A stretch of 64,000 nt of DNA from Lysobacterales bacterium (GCA_016182785.1 JACPFU010000015.1:1-64000); one strand, 5' to 3'. Shown: positions 20,699 to 31,623, counted from the stretch's first letter. Notes: generated from the sequence alone by a model not told the origin. A program made the numbers and translations.

Positions 20699-23023
20699 AT
20701 GAAACGTTCTATTCCCGCCGCTTGCCTGGCGCTGGCTTTCAGCATCGGCCATGCGCAGGCCGCGACTTTCGTCGTCGACAGCCTGTCCGATGACAACGCC
20801 GGCGACAGCAACATCGGCGACGGCATCTGCGAAGACCTGCGCGGCGGCACGCGCTGCACGCTGCGGGCCGCAATCGAAGAGGCGAACTTCACGCCCGTCT
20901 TCGACATCATCCAGTTCGGCGTCGGCAGCTACTTCGTGATCAACCTGGAAAGCGTGCTGCCGACGATCACCGCGCCCCTGCATCTCGATGGCCGCACCGA
21001 AGCCGGCTACAACGGCAGTGCCAGCGACATCGCCAATGCGCCGCCACGCGTGTACCTGAGCGGTCACCTGCTCGGCTCGACGCCGACGGCGGACGGCCTG
21101 CGCGTCAGCGGCACCGCGGGGGTATGGGTGGATGCGGTCGGATTCACCGCCTTTCCGGACGCCGCGGTGGAGGTGACCTTGGTCGAGGGACTGTGGGTCA
21201 ACAACTGCTGGATCGGCATCGGCGCGAGCGGCGGCATCGCCGGCAATGGCCGTGGCCTGGTGCTGGATCGGGTCGAGAACGCGCGCCTCGGCAGGTACTT
21301 TTCCGGCAGCGACCTCGTCGGCCTGGGCAACGTGATTTCGTCGAGCGCCGGTGATGGCGTGTACGTGACCCTGGGCGGCGACAACCTCATCGCCGGCAAC
21401 CGCATCGGTACCTCGCCCGATGGCACGCTCGATCGCGGCAACGGCGGCGACGGCATCGAACTGGTCGGCCCGAACAACGAGATCGGCACGACCTGGAGCG
21501 GCGTGCGGGCCGGCAACCGGATCGCCCACAACGGCGGCCACGGCGTCCACGCCTCGCTCGGCGGCGGCCAGCGCATCTACAGCAACGACATCTACGCCAA
21601 CGACGGCAACGGCGTGCGCCTGCTCGGCGCCAGCAGCTGGATCGGCCGCGGCACCAGCAACTGGACCGGCCTCGGCGCTAGCAGCTGGCTCGGCGATTCC
21701 GGCAATGCCATTTATGACAACGGACTGGCCGGCGTGCGCCTGCTCGGCACGGACCATCAGGTCAACCACAACGTGATCGCCAACAACAGCGGGCGCGGCG
21801 TCGAAGTGGGCAGCGGCAGCGGTCACCTCATCGGCCAGAACCAGATCTACGGCAATGGCGACGACGGCGTGCGCCTGGATGGCGATGACAACACCGTGTA
21901 CGCCAACCACATCGGCGTCGTCGACGCCCTGACCGTCGGCAACCAGAACAACGGCGTGGTCATCGTCGGCAGCGGCAACCTGCTGCAGAGCAATGTCATC
22001 GGTGGCGCCAGCGGCGCCGCCGGCGACGGTGTCGACATCGTGTCCGGCGACGGCAACTGGCTGGCGCTCAACTTCATCGGCACGCGCGATGGCGTCAGCT
22101 ACCTCAACGAGGCGCTCGGCGTGCGCGTGCGCGCGGCGGCGACCAACACCCGCATCGACGGCAACTGGATCGGCGAGAGCCTGCACGGCATCGGCCTGGA
22201 GGGCGGCGGTTCGGTGGTCTGCAACAACAGCATCGGCATCAGCAACGACGGCAGTGACGCCGGCAACCGCGCCGAGGGCGTCTGGGTGTCCGGGGGCGGC
22301 AACACCATCGGTTCGTTCGGCGCCAGCGGCACCTGTGCCTCCGGCAACCGCATCGGCTTCAACGTGTCCGACGGCATCGAGGTCGGCAGCTCGGCGAACA
22401 TCATTCGCGACAACGACATCGGCTACGTGAACGATGCGCCGGCCGGCAATGGTGCCGGCGGCATCCTGATCGGCACCGGCGCATCGGACAACCTGGTCAC
22501 CGGCAACCTGCTCGCGCACAACGCCAACGACGGCGTGCGCGTGGGCGCCGCGGCCAGCGGGCGCAACCGCATCGAACAGAACAGCTTCGCGGCCAACGGC
22601 GACATCGGCATCGATCTCGGCGACAACGGCATCACCGGCAACGACGCCGGCGACAGCGACAGCGGGCCGAACAACCTGCAGAACTTCCCGGTGCTGCTGA
22701 CCATCGCCAGCGCGCCGGGCGTCTTGAACGTCAGCTACACGATCGACAGCCAGATCACCGCCAGCACCTACCCGATCGACGTGGACTTCTATCGAGCCGG
22801 CAGCGGCAGCCGCCAGGGCAGCGTCTGGATCGGCCGCGACACCTTCGCACTCGCGCCCGGCACCACCCGGGCCACGGTGCTCACCCTGCCGCCCGGCTTC
22901 CCGAGCGGCGACCTGATCGCCATGGCCATCGACAACGACGGCAACAGCTCGGAATTCGGCGTGCCCATGGCCTACGTCGCCCAGGTGCCGAGCGTCGACA
23001 TCTTCGAGGACGGCTTCGAATAG
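20699..23023 (+). CDS. Secreted CSLREA-type parallel beta-helix protein with IFEDGFE tail
   Basis: 774 aa with signal peptide (AACLALAFSIGHAQAA). A CSLREA-like opening follows (FVVDSLSDDNAGDSN, then CTLRAAIEEANF). The body is a long right-handed beta-helix with repeated N-x-I/V-G turns (NVISSSAGDGVYV, NLIAGNRIG, NRIAHNGGHGVHA, NDIYANDGNGVRL). Such proteins are extracellular adhesins, carbohydrate-active enzymes or structural fibres; no catalytic triad is evident. The end is VDIFEDGFE. ATG 20699 was chosen because the signal peptide starts there. Downstream is a convergent gene of the same general type ending in the same tail. Confidence 0.85.
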   Translation: MKRSIPAACLALAFSIGHAQAATFVVDSLSDDNAGDSNIGDGICEDLRGGTRCTLRAAIEEANFTPVFDIIQFGVGSYFVINLESVLPTITAPLHLDGRTEAGYNGSASDIANAPPRVYLSGHLLGSTPTADGLRVSGTAGVWVDAVGFTAFPDAAVEVTLVEGLWVNNCWIGIGASGGIAGNGRGLVLDRVENARLGRYFSGSDLVGLGNVISSSAGDGVYVTLGGDNLIAGNRIGTSPDGTLDRGNGGDGIELVGPNNEIGTTWSGVRAGNRIAHNGGHGVHASLGGGQRIYSNDIYANDGNGVRLLGASSWIGRGTSNWTGLGASSWLGDSGNAIYDNGLAGVRLLGTDHQVNHNVIANNSGRGVEVGSGSGHLIGQNQIYGNGDDGVRLDGDDNTVYANHIGVVDALTVGNQNNGVVIVGSGNLLQSNVIGGASGAAGDGVDIVSGDGNWLALNFIGTRDGVSYLNEALGVRVRAAATNTRIDGNWIGESLHGIGLEGGGSVVCNNSIGISNDGSDAGNRAEGVWVSGGGNTIGSFGASGTCASGNRIGFNVSDGIEVGSSANIIRDNDIGYVNDAPAGNGAGGILIGTGASDNLVTGNLLAHNANDGVRVGAAASGRNRIEQNSFAANGDIGIDLGDNGITGNDAGDSDSGPNNLQNFPVLLTIASAPGVLNVSYTIDSQITASTYPIDVDFYRAGSGSRQGSVWIGRDTFALAPGTTRATVLTLPPGFPSGDLIAMAIDNDGNSSEFGVPMAYVAQVPSVDIFEDGFE

Positions 23024-23076
23024 GGACCCGGCGCCGCGATGCGCCTGTCGCTGGCCTACTCGAAGCCATCCTTGAA
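23003..23076. terminator. Inverted repeat made by two convergent tail-coding ends
   Basis: The two facing genes both end in a DGFE codon run plus TAG, so 23003-23023 and 23056-23076 are inverted repeats (18 of 21 bases match; 11 of 12 in the inner GGCTTCGA-TAG arms) with a 32-base loop. It could act as a bidirectional terminator or mRNA-stabilising hairpin. There is no T-tract, so a pure coding coincidence is also possible. Confidence 0.4.
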
Positions 23077-24954
23077 CAGGGCATCGGCGACCACGGCGTG
23101 GTTCATCGACGCGACCGGATTGCCGCCGCTGGCTGCATCGGCGAAGGGGACGTTGTTGGTGGTCATGACCGCGCGCAGCAGGTGCGGGCCGGGATCGCCG
23201 GCGGCCAGGGTGCAGGTGGCGCGCGCGCTCGAGGGCCCGGTCGCGACCAGTGCGGCGTCGCAGTACTGGAACGTGTAGCTGCTCCAGGTGTAGGCGATGC
23301 GCACGCTGCCGCGCGGCACGAACGGTGCCGGCGTGGTCACGTCCACCGACACGGTGTTGCTGGCATTGTCGATCGTGGTCGCGCTGGTGCCGGGCGCGAA
23401 CGCCAGCGTCACCGGGTGCCAGCCGAGTTCGCTCGATGCGCGCGAGGACGGTGCCGGCGGCATCGCGCCGAGTGCCGATGCGACCACGACCGCGTCGGTC
23501 GGCCACGGCGTCGGCGGCAGCGGCAGCACGATGCTCTTGATCGACTGGGCGTCGGCCGCTTGGTACACGTCGCTGCCCAGGCGGTCGAGCGGCGCCTGCG
23601 TGAGCGCCGAGTAGAACTCGACCTGCAGCGGGTATTGCGCATTCGTCGTGCTCGAATCGATGCGGTAGCTCAGGTGCAGGCCGTCGGCCTCGACCGTGAA
23701 GGCGGTGATCTCGGGATGGTTCTGCGCGCTGCTGTCGCGGCCGCCGATGCTGCCGTCGGCGTCGCCGGCATCGTTCGGGCGGCGCATCAGCGGGCCGCCG
23801 TCGCTGTACCAGCGCAGGTACCAGGGCTTGAGGTGGGTGCCGACGAAATGGTTGCCGAACACCGCGCCGCGGCTGATGCTGCCGGTATCGATCGCGGCGA
23901 AGCTGCCGGCGGTCGGTCCGACCACGATGTTGCCATCTCCCGGCTGGTCGCCGCCGAACATGAGCGCGGCGACGTTCGAGCCGATGTAGGCGTATTCGAG
24001 CGCGAGCGGCGTGACGCCGTCGGCGCCCAGCCCGAAGTGGTTGCCCTTGACCTCGACCACGGCCAGCGACTGGATGCCGAAGGACATGTTCTTCGGCGTG
24101 ATGTCGAGGCCCTGGCGCGCGACCACGTTGCGGCCGTTCGGGTCGTTCGCGCCGAAGTGGACGTAGTCGTCGTCGTAGTACGGGAAGTTGCCGTCGATGG
24201 CTTCGGCGACGCTGCAGCCGTTCATCGTGTTGCCATCGGCATTGACCCCGAACAGGTTGCCGTAGACCCGCAGCTTGCCGGTATTGGTGTGATTGACGAT
24301 GCTGGCGCCGGCCTTGCAGAACAGGTTGCGACTGGAAGGCTGCAGGCCACCGACGCGCACCGGCTGGCGCGATTCGAGCACGAACGCCCAGGTGACCATG
24401 CTGGTGCCGCCATCGAGCGCTTCGCCGAAGGCATTGCCCTCGATCCGGAACTCGCTCGCGGTGGGGTTCGGATTGCTGTACTTCAGCGGATACACTTGGC
24501 CGTTGCCGCGTCCATTCAGCACCAGCCCGCGCACCGTGCCGGGCGCGGTGAACTTCAGCGCCGGGTTGACCTGGATCTTGTGCACGACATTCAGACCGCC
24601 GACGTTTGCGGCAATCGTGTTCGCAGACGCGCCCGGTTGCGTGAAGCCATCGATCGTCAGTGCCTCGTTGACCGTGATCTCGCCGGAACCGGCGATCACG
24701 CACCAGCCTTGCGTCGGGTGGCAGCCCGGATCGCCGGTCGGGATCGCGAAGTGGATGGCGTCGATCTCGCCGCTGCTGGCATTGGCCTTGGCGATCGCGC
24801 CGGCGAGCGAGCAGTCGTTCGCGACCAGGTCGTCGCAGGCGGAGACGCCGGCATCGGCCGAGGTGCTGTCGACGCGATAGGTGGCCGCCTGCGCCGCACT
24901 GGCGCAGACGCAGGCGAGGCCGGCCAGCAGGCCGGCGAGGCGATAGCAGGACAT
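23056..24954 (-). CDS. Secreted CSLREA-like beta-helix protein with LFKDGFE tail
   Basis: 632 aa with signal peptide (LLAGLACVCASAAQAA). The opening (TYRVDSTSADAG, CDDLVANDCSLAGAIAKANA) is a divergent CSLREA motif. The middle has beta-helix-like segments (LTIDGFTQPGASANTIAANV, GNHFGLGADG, NIVVGPTAGSF). A C-terminal beta domain (IAYTWSSYTFQYCDAALV ... LLRAVMTTNN) leads to ADALFKDGFE. ATG 24954 is right before the signal peptide. Its family resembles the convergent upstream gene but with low identity by eye. Likely extracellular; activity unknown. Confidence 0.85.
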   Translation of the reverse strand: MSCYRLAGLLAGLACVCASAAQAATYRVDSTSADAGVSACDDLVANDCSLAGAIAKANASSGEIDAIHFAIPTGDPGCHPTQGWCVIAGSGEITVNEALTIDGFTQPGASANTIAANVGGLNVVHKIQVNPALKFTAPGTVRGLVLNGRGNGQVYPLKYSNPNPTASEFRIEGNAFGEALDGGTSMVTWAFVLESRQPVRVGGLQPSSRNLFCKAGASIVNHTNTGKLRVYGNLFGVNADGNTMNGCSVAEAIDGNFPYYDDDYVHFGANDPNGRNVVARQGLDITPKNMSFGIQSLAVVEVKGNHFGLGADGVTPLALEYAYIGSNVAALMFGGDQPGDGNIVVGPTAGSFAAIDTGSISRGAVFGNHFVGTHLKPWYLRWYSDGGPLMRRPNDAGDADGSIGGRDSSAQNHPEITAFTVEADGLHLSYRIDSSTTNAQYPLQVEFYSALTQAPLDRLGSDVYQAADAQSIKSIVLPLPPTPWPTDAVVVASALGAMPPAPSSRASSELGWHPVTLAFAPGTSATTIDNASNTVSVDVTTPAPFVPRGSVRIAYTWSSYTFQYCDAALVATGPSSARATCTLAAGDPGPHLLRAVMTTNNVPFADAASGGNPVASMNHAVVADALFKDGFE

Positions 24955-25069
24955 GCGAACCCCCGAAGTCATCGGCGCCAGCTTCGTCGATGGCGGCCCG
25001 GCTCCCAACCCCGCGAACACGGGGTGGCGAGCCGCTATCGTTGCCGCATCGGAGTGCGCGGGGTGGGTC

Positions 25070-27322
25070 ATGCGGAAGTGGGGAGTCTGGATCTGCATCG
25101 CCATGGCGGCGCTGGCCGGATGCAGGGCGGTACCGGAACCGGCGGAGGCTACGACGGCGGTGGTGGTGGTCTCCGAGGCCGAACGCCTCGCGGCCCGCGC
25201 GCAACGCGTCAGCATCCTCCGCGACGATTTCGGCGTGCCGCACATCTACGCCAAGACCGACGCCGATGCCGTGTTCGGGCTGCTCTACGCGCAGGCCGAA
25301 GACGACTTCCCGCGCATCGAGCGCAACTACCTGTGGGCGATCGGCCGGCTCGCCGAAGTGCAGGGCGAGACGGCACTGGCCAGCGATCTGCGCGCGAACC
25401 TGTACATGACCCAAGCCGAGGCCGAAGCGGCGTATGGCGCAGCGCCGCAGTGGCTGCGCGAACTCTGTCGCGCCTTCGCCGATGGCTTGAATTTCTATCT
25501 GGCGACGCATCCCGAGGTGAAGCCGCAACGGCTCACCCGTTTCGAGCCGTGGATGCCGTTCTTCTTCTTCGAGGGTTCGATCGGCGGCGATATCGAATCG
25601 GTGCCGCTCGAAGGCATCGCCGCGTTCTACGCACGCGGTCGCGCCGTCGAGGCGGAGTTGCCGCCGGCCTCGGCTTCCGCAGCCGTGATCGCGTCTGCCC
25701 CCGAGCCCATGGCCGCGGCAGCGGCGCGTTTTGCCGAGCCCTCCGGCTCCAACGGCTTCGCGATCGCCGGCAGTCGCACGCAATCGGGCCACGCGATGTT
25801 GCTGATCAATCCGCACACCTCGCTGTTCTTCCGCGGCGAAGTGCATGTGGTCAGCGAGGAAGGCTTGAATGCCTATGGCGCGGTGACCTGGGGCCAGTTC
25901 TTCGTCTACCAGGGTTTCAATGAAACCACCGGTTGGATGCACACCTCGAGCTATGCCGACTTCATCGACGAATTCGTGCAGCAGGTGTCGCGCGACGGCG
26001 CCGCGCTGAAGTATCGCCACGGCGACGAACTGCGTCCGATCGAGAGCTTCGACGTGACGCTCCGCTACCGCGATGGCGACGCACTGCGCAGCCGCACGTT
26101 CCCGGTCTATCGCACACACCAGGGGCCGGTGACGCATGCGATCGACGGACGCTGGACGACGACGCGCCTCAACTGGCGTCCGGTCGAAGCCCTGAGCCAG
26201 AGCTACCTGCGCATGAAGGCGCGCGACCACGCCGGTTTCCGCGAGGTCATGGGCATCCGCGCCAACTCGTCGAACAACACCGTGTTCGCCGATGCCAGCG
26301 GCAACATCGCCTACTTCCACGGCAACTTCATGCCGCGGCGCGACCCGGCATTCGACTACTCGAAGCCCGTGGACGGCAGTAACCCGCGCAGCGACTGGCA
26401 AGGGCTGCACGAACTCGACGAGATGATCACGCTGCTGAATCCGGCCAATGGCTGGCTGCAGAACTGCAACTCGACGCCGTTCACCGCCGCGCTCGAGTCG
26501 AGCCCGAAGCGCGAAGACTATCCGCGCTACATGGCGCCCGATGCGGAGACCTTTCGCGCGATCCACGCAGTGCGCGTGTTGCGGGACGCGAAGCAGCTGA
26601 CGCTCGATGGCCTGATCGAACTCGCGCATGATCCCGAACTGCCGGCCTTCGAGGTGTTGTTGCCGGGATTGTTCACGGCCTACGACCACGATGCCCGCAA
26701 CTGGCCGCAGCTCGCGCGCCCGATCTCGCTGCTGCGTCGCTGGGATCGGAAAGTCGCGCTCGACTCTGTCGCGATGACGCTGGCGCATTTCTATGGCGTC
26801 GCCATGCTCGAACACCCGGCCTTGCCGATTGGCCTGTCGCCGCTGGCGCAGGTGGAATGGGCCGGGCGTGACAGTCGCGCGGCGGACCGCCTGGCCGCAT
26901 TCGCGCGCGTGGTCGCGACGCTCGGCCGTGACTTCGGCAGTTGGGAAACGCCATGGCGCGAAGTGAATCGCTACCAGCGCCTCGATGGCGCGATCGAACA
27001 ACGCTACGACGACTCGAAACCCAGCCTGCCGGTGCCGATGGCCTCCGGCAACTGGGGCGCGCTCGCGGCGTTCGGCGCGCTGCCGGCAGAGGGCACCCGG
27101 CGCATCTACGGCCGCAAGGGCAACAGCTTCGTCGCCGCGGTCGAGTTCGGCCCGCGCCTGCGCGCCAAGACCCTGCTCGCCGGCGGCCAGAGCGGCGACC
27201 CGGCCTCGCCGCACTTCGCCGACCAGTCCGAACGCTACGCTTCCCGCCAGTTCAAGGACGTCGCCTTCTACCGCGAAGACGTCGAGCGCCGCACCAGACG
27301 CCGCTATCACCCGGGGGAGTGA
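25070..27322 (+). CDS. Penicillin-acylase-family lipoprotein (N-terminal nucleophile amidase)
   Basis: 750 aa. The lipobox LAGC with Cys at residue 18 predicts an outer-membrane or periplasmic lipoprotein. The fold is that of penicillin G acylase/AHL acylase: [19 protein letters not shown] near the start, and the beta-chain nucleophile in [12 protein letters not shown], with Ser227 as the probable catalytic residue freed by self-cleavage. The linker before it (about 190-222) is Ala-rich, as expected for the spacer peptide. Other conserved parts are LLINPHTS and [17 protein letters not shown]. Substrate is unknown: acyl-homoserine lactones, antibiotics or other N-acyl compounds are all possible. 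Confidence 0.9.
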   Translation: MRKWGVWICIAMAALAGCRAVPEPAEATTAVVVVSEAERLAARAQRVSILRDDFGVPHIYAKTDADAVFGLLYAQAEDDFPRIERNYLWAIGRLAEVQGETALASDLRANLYMTQAEAEAAYGAAPQWLRELCRAFADGLNFYLATHPEVKPQRLTRFEPWMPFFFFEGSIGGDIESVPLEGIAAFYARGRAVEAELPPASASAAVIASAPEPMAAAAARFAEPSGSNGFAIAGSRTQSGHAMLLINPHTSLFFRGEVHVVSEEGLNAYGAVTWGQFFVYQGFNETTGWMHTSSYADFIDEFVQQVSRDGAALKYRHGDELRPIESFDVTLRYRDGDALRSRTFPVYRTHQGPVTHAIDGRWTTTRLNWRPVEALSQSYLRMKARDHAGFREVMGIRANSSNNTVFADASGNIAYFHGNFMPRRDPAFDYSKPVDGSNPRSDWQGLHELDEMITLLNPANGWLQNCNSTPFTAALESSPKREDYPRYMAPDAETFRAIHAVRVLRDAKQLTLDGLIELAHDPELPAFEVLLPGLFTAYDHDARNWPQLARPISLLRRWDRKVALDSVAMTLAHFYGVAMLEHPALPIGLSPLAQVEWAGRDSRAADRLAAFARVVATLGRDFGSWETPWREVNRYQRLDGAIEQRYDDSKPSLPVPMASGNWGALAAFGALPAEGTRRIYGRKGNSFVAAVEFGPRLRAKTLLAGGQSGDPASPHFADQSERYASRQFKDVAFYREDVERRTRRRYHPGE

Positions 27323-27410
27323 ACGCGGGCCGCCTTCTGCCCGGCCTTTGCCTTGCTCTCTCCAGACCTTCGCCGGACAATCGCCGGCATTCCCTGATCT
27401 GATCCTGTCC

Positions 27411-29309
27411 ATGATCGATGCCCAGCGCTATCCGCGACTGGCGCAGATTGCCGTCCCCGGCGACTTGCGCCGCTTCCCCGAATCCGAGCTGCCGGCGATT
27501 GCCGCGGAACTGCGCGGCCATCTGATCGATTCGGTGGCGGTCTCGGGCGGGCATTTCGCCGCCGGGCTCGGCGTCGTCGAGCTGACCGTGGCGCTGCACT
27601 GGCTGTATCAAACGCCGACCGATCGGCTGGTGTGGGACGTGGGCCACCAGTGCTATCCGCACAAGATCCTGAGCGGGCGCCGCGACACCATCCAGACGGT
27701 GAAGCAGCGCAACGGCGTGGCGCCGTTCCCGCGGCGCGAGGAAAGCGAGTACGACACCTTCGGCGTCGGCCATTCGTCCACGTCGATTTCGGCCGCGCTC
27801 GGCATGGCGGTCGCGCTGCAACGGCAGGGCGATGCGCGCAAGGTGGTGGCGGTGATCGGCGACGGCGCGATGACCGCGGGCATGGCCTACGAGGCGCTGA
27901 ACCATGCCGGCGGCATGGACCCGGAGCCGAACCTGCTGGTGGTGTTGAACGACAACCAGATGTCGATCAGCGAAAACGTCGGCGGCCTGACCAAGATGTT
28001 CGCGCGGCTGCTCGCGGGGCCTGCCTACACCGCGTTCCGCGAGGGTGGCAAGAAGCTGTTCCCGGCGAAGAGCCGCACCGGCAAGTTCCTCAAGCGCTGG
28101 GAGGAGCACTGGAAAGGCATGGCGCTGCCTTCGACGCTGTTCGAGGAGATGGGCTTCCACTACTCGGGGCCGGTGGATGGGCATGATCTGCCGGAGTTGG
28201 TGCGCATATTGCGCACCCTGCGGGAGTTGAAGGGGCCACAGCTGTTGCACGTGATCACGCGCAAGGGCAAGGGCTACGAGCGCGCCGAGGGCGACCAGAT
28301 CGAGTACCACGCGGTCGGTCCGTTCGATCCCGAGGTCGGCGTGGTCAAGAAGCCGGGACCGGCCAAGCCGAGCTACACCCAGGTGTTCGGCGACTGGCTC
28401 TGCGACATGGCCGCAGCCGACCCCAAGCTTGCGGGCATCACCCCGGCGATGCGCGAGGGCTCCGGCCTGGTGCGCTTCTCGCAGGAATACCCGCGGCAGT
28501 ATTTCGACGTCGCCATTGCCGAGCAGCATGCGGTCACGCTCGCCGCCGGCATGGCCTGCGAAGGCATGAAGCCGGTGGTCGCGATCTACTCGACCTTCCT
28601 GCAGCGCGGCTACGACCAGTTGATCCACGACGTCGCGCTGCAGAACCTCGACGTGCTGTTCGCGATCGACCGCGCCGGCGTGGTCGGCCCCGATGGCGCG
28701 ACCCATGCCGGCAGTTTCGACCTGAGCTTCCTGCGCTGCATTCCGAACCTGGTGCTGATGGCGCCGGCCGACGAGGCCGAATGTCGACGCATGCTCTCGA
28801 CCGGCTATCGTCATCCGGGCCCTGCGGCAGTGCGCTATCCGCGCGGCAGCGGCCCCGGTGTCGCGGTGCCGAAGGACCTCGACACGCTGCCGATCGGCGA
28901 GGCCGAAGTGCGGCGTCGCGGCCGCAGCCTCGCCCTGCTCGCGTTCGGGGCGATGGTCGCGCCGGCCCAGCAGGTGGGCCAGGAGATCGACGCCACCGTG
29001 GTCAACATGCGCTTCATCAAGCCGCTCGACGAGAAGCTGCTGTTGGAGATCGCGCGCAGCCATGACGGCCTGATCACGATCGAGGACAACGCCGTGCAGG
29101 GCGGCGCCGGTTCTGCCATCGCCGAACTGCTGGCCGCGCACGGGCTCGCGGTGCCGATGCTGCAACTCGGCCTGCCCGACCGCTTCATCGAGCACATGAC
29201 GCGCGAGGAACTGCTGGCCGAGGTCGGCCTCGACGCTGCCGGCATCAAGGCCAGCATCCGCAAGCGCTGGCCGCAGCAGCCGGTGCCGGTGCGCAGCGTC
29301 GCCGGGTAG
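27411..29309 (+). CDS. dxs: 1-deoxy-D-xylulose-5-phosphate synthase
   Basis: 632 aa, the normal size for DXS. It condenses pyruvate and glyceraldehyde-3-phosphate with thiamine diphosphate in the first step of the MEP isoprenoid pathway. Hallmarks seen: [32 protein letters not shown], the thiamine-binding [15 protein letters not shown], the pyrimidine-domain [13 protein letters not shown] and the transketolase C domain ([16 protein letters not shown]). ATG 27411 fits the usual N-terminus. It is a housekeeping gene flanked by accessory surface genes; an inverted repeat follows its stop. Confidence 0.97.
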   Translation: MIDAQRYPRLAQIAVPGDLRRFPESELPAIAAELRGHLIDSVAVSGGHFAAGLGVVELTVALHWLYQTPTDRLVWDVGHQCYPHKILSGRRDTIQTVKQRNGVAPFPRREESEYDTFGVGHSSTSISAALGMAVALQRQGDARKVVAVIGDGAMTAGMAYEALNHAGGMDPEPNLLVVLNDNQMSISENVGGLTKMFARLLAGPAYTAFREGGKKLFPAKSRTGKFLKRWEEHWKGMALPSTLFEEMGFHYSGPVDGHDLPELVRILRTLRELKGPQLLHVITRKGKGYERAEGDQIEYHAVGPFDPEVGVVKKPGPAKPSYTQVFGDWLCDMAAADPKLAGITPAMREGSGLVRFSQEYPRQYFDVAIAEQHAVTLAAGMACEGMKPVVAIYSTFLQRGYDQLIHDVALQNLDVLFAIDRAGVVGPDGATHAGSFDLSFLRCIPNLVLMAPADEAECRRMLSTGYRHPGPAAVRYPRGSGPGVAVPKDLDTLPIGEAEVRRRGRSLALLAFGAMVAPAQQVGQEIDATVVNMRFIKPLDEKLLLEIARSHDGLITIEDNAVQGGAGSAIAELLAAHGLAVPMLQLGLPDRFIEHMTREELLAEVGLDAAGIKASIRKRWPQQPVPVRSVAG

Positions 29310-29314
29310 AGGCT

Positions 29315-29335
29315 GCTGCGACAACGTGTCGCAGC
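29315..29335. terminator. Perfect 9-base-arm inverted repeat after dxs
   Basis: GCTGCGACA-ACG-TGTCGCAGC starts six bases after the dxs stop. It has no following T-run, so it may be a Rho-independent-like terminator without U-tract, or an operator for the receptor gene whose -10 lies 22 bases on. Not decided. Confidence 0.45.
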
Positions 29336-29356
29336 GACCCGCTTCGAGGGCCTTCC

Positions 29357-29362
29357 TAGAAT
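29357..29362 (+). promoter_or_regulatory. Probable -10 box of the copper-receptor gene
   Basis: CTAGAAT at 29356-29362, 33 bases before the ATG. The same CTAGAAT appears just before gspL and nudE. No convincing -35 was seen. Confidence 0.4.
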
Positions 29363-29394
29363 TCCGGGATCCATTTCCCTTCCCGGAGTGTTCC

Positions 29395-31623
29395 ATGCCC
29401 ACCCCCCACGCCCTCGCGGTCGCGGTGTTCGCCGCGCTGTCCGCTTCCGCCTTCGCTGCCGAGAACACCCTGCCGCGGGTCGAGATCGAGGAGACCGCGC
29501 CCGAGCCGCTGCCAAACGCGAGCCCGGTGCGCGACATCAAGGCCAAGCGCGCCGCCACCAGCGACACTGGCGCGATGCTGCGCGATGTTCCGGGCGTGCA
29601 GTTGAATGGCGCCGGCGGCGTTTCCAGCCTGCCTGCGCTGCATGGCCTGGCCGATGATCGGCTGCGCATCCGTGTCGATGGCATGGATCTGATCGCGACC
29701 TGCCCGAACCACATGAATCCGCCGCTGTCCTACCTCGACCCGGCGCAGGTCGCGTCGCTGCAGGTGTATGCCGGCATCGCGCCGGTCAGCCTCGGCGGCG
29801 ACAGCATCGGCGGCAGCATCGTCGCCACCACACCGGCGCTGGCGTTTGCAGCGACGGGCGAAACGCGCGCCGGTGGCGAGGTCGCGAGCTTCTACCGCAG
29901 CAACAACGCTGCGGTGGGTGGCAGCGTCGATCTGCACTGGGCGAGCGAGGGCTTCCACGTCGGCTATCGCGGTGGCAGCAGCCGCGCCGACAATTACCGC
30001 GCCGGGCGCGACTTCAAGACGGTCGTGGGTACCGGTCGTCCCAGCCACGAGCTGTCGCTGGACGAAGTTGGCTCGACCGCCTACGAAACCGCGAACCACG
30101 CGCTCACGCTGGCGCTGAAGCGCGACGCCCATCTGCTGGAAGCCAAACTCGGCTACCAGGACATGCCCGAGCAGTTGTTCCCGAACCAGCGCATGGACCT
30201 GCTCGACAACACCCAGCAGCGCGGCAGCCTGCGCTATCGCGGCGAGTTCGGCTGGGGCGCGCTCGAAGCCAGCGCGTACCACGAGCGCGTCGACCACTTC
30301 ATGGACTTCGGCCCGGACAAGCGCTTCTGGTACGGCAGCAACTCGGGCCCCGGCAATCCCTGCGACCCGGTCCGCTTCATGGGCGACCCCGCCGGCACCT
30401 GCGCCGCCGGCATGCCGATGTACAGCGCCGGTCGCACCAGCGGCGCGCGCATCGCGGCCGACTTCGGGTTCGGTGCCGCCGATCTGTTGCGCGTTGGTGC
30501 CGAGGCGCAGCGCTATGACCTCGACGACTGGTGGACGCCTTCCGGCGGCGGCATGGGTCCGGGCATCTTCCGCAACATTGCCGATGGCGAACGCGATCGC
30601 AACGCGCTGTTCGCGGAGTGGGAGCAACACCTGTCCGATGCCTGGATGACCCTGCTCGGCGCGCGCTTCGAGCAGGTGCGCAGCGACGCCGGCGACGTGC
30701 GCGGCTACAGCACGATGGCGAACGCCCCCGGCGCCCAGTACGCCGAGGCCAACGCCTTCAACGCCCGCGAACGCGAACGTCTCGACCGCAACTGGGACCT
30801 GACCGCACTGGCGCGCTACACGCCGGCTGCGAGCTTCGATCTGGAGTTCGGCCTCGCGCGCAAGACGCGCACGCCGAACCTGTACGAGCGCTACACCTGG
30901 TCGAGCTGGGCGATGGCAGCGACGATGAACAACTTCGTCGGCGACGGCAACGGCTACGTCGGCAGCATCGACCTGGAACCCGAGGTCGCGCACACGTTCT
31001 CGGCAACGCTCGACTGGCACGCCGCCGACCGCGCCTGGCAGCTGCGTGCCACGCCGCACTACACGACCGTGCACGACTACATCGACGCCGCGCCGCGCGC
31101 CGCCTGGACCGCCAACCGCTTCAACGTGCTGCAACTGTCGAACCAGTCGGCGCGGCTGTATGGCATCGATCTGTCGGGTGAAGCGCGGCTCGGCGAAGGC
31201 GGGTTCGGCGCGTTCGCGGTCGAGGGCATCGTCAATCATCTGCGTGGCGTGAACCGCGACCGCGACGACGATCTCTACAACTTGATGCCACTGAACGCGC
31301 GTCTGCGCCTGAAGCACGCGCTTCGCGGCTGGAACAGCGTGCTCGAATGGGAGCTGGTCGATGCCAAGGAGCGGGTCTCGGCGGTGCGCAACGAAGTGCC
31401 GACCGATGGCTACGGACTGCTGCACCTGCGCACCTCGCGCGAGTTCGGCCGCCTGCGTCTCGATGCCGGTGTCGAGAATCTGTTCGACCGCGGCTATCGC
31501 CTGCCGGCCGGCGGCGCCTATCTCGGTCAGGGCACGACCATGAGCATGAACGGCGTGCCCTGGGGCATCGCGGTGCCGGGCGTGGGGCGCAGTCTCCACC
31601 TCGGGCTCAGTCTCGGTTTCTGA
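29395..31623 (+). CDS. TonB-dependent outer-membrane receptor of the copper (OprC/NosA) type
   Basis: 742 aa with signal peptide (AVFAALSASAFAAE). Plug domain at about 50-150 (TGAMLRDVPGVQL, LHGLADDRLRIRVDGMDL) and a 22-strand-type barrel ending in LGLSLGF with the usual terminal Phe. It has CPNHM (Cys103, Met107) followed by NPPLSYLDP, and HFM (His301, Met303). This spacing matches the Cys-x3-Met and His-x-Met copper ligands described for Pseudomonas OprC, so copper or another thiophilic metal is the likely cargo. Energy would come from TonB. Followed by a beta-propeller gene after a 74-base gap. Confidence 0.9.
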   Translation: MPTPHALAVAVFAALSASAFAAENTLPRVEIEETAPEPLPNASPVRDIKAKRAATSDTGAMLRDVPGVQLNGAGGVSSLPALHGLADDRLRIRVDGMDLIATCPNHMNPPLSYLDPAQVASLQVYAGIAPVSLGGDSIGGSIVATTPALAFAATGETRAGGEVASFYRSNNAAVGGSVDLHWASEGFHVGYRGGSSRADNYRAGRDFKTVVGTGRPSHELSLDEVGSTAYETANHALTLALKRDAHLLEAKLGYQDMPEQLFPNQRMDLLDNTQQRGSLRYRGEFGWGALEASAYHERVDHFMDFGPDKRFWYGSNSGPGNPCDPVRFMGDPAGTCAAGMPMYSAGRTSGARIAADFGFGAADLLRVGAEAQRYDLDDWWTPSGGGMGPGIFRNIADGERDRNALFAEWEQHLSDAWMTLLGARFEQVRSDAGDVRGYSTMANAPGAQYAEANAFNARERERLDRNWDLTALARYTPAASFDLEFGLARKTRTPNLYERYTWSSWAMAATMNNFVGDGNGYVGSIDLEPEVAHTFSATLDWHAADRAWQLRATPHYTTVHDYIDAAPRAAWTANRFNVLQLSNQSARLYGIDLSGEARLGEGGFGAFAVEGIVNHLRGVNRDRDDDLYNLMPLNARLRLKHALRGWNSVLEWELVDAKERVSAVRNEVPTDGYGLLHLRTSREFGRLRLDAGVENLFDRGYRLPAGGAYLGQGTTMSMNGVPWGIAVPGVGRSLHLGLSLGF

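Noticed and set aside
20585-27412. A 2275-codon open frame on the minus strand
   Set aside because: It runs antisense through several well-supported genes, has low-complexity composition and no family; it is a high-GC shadow frame.
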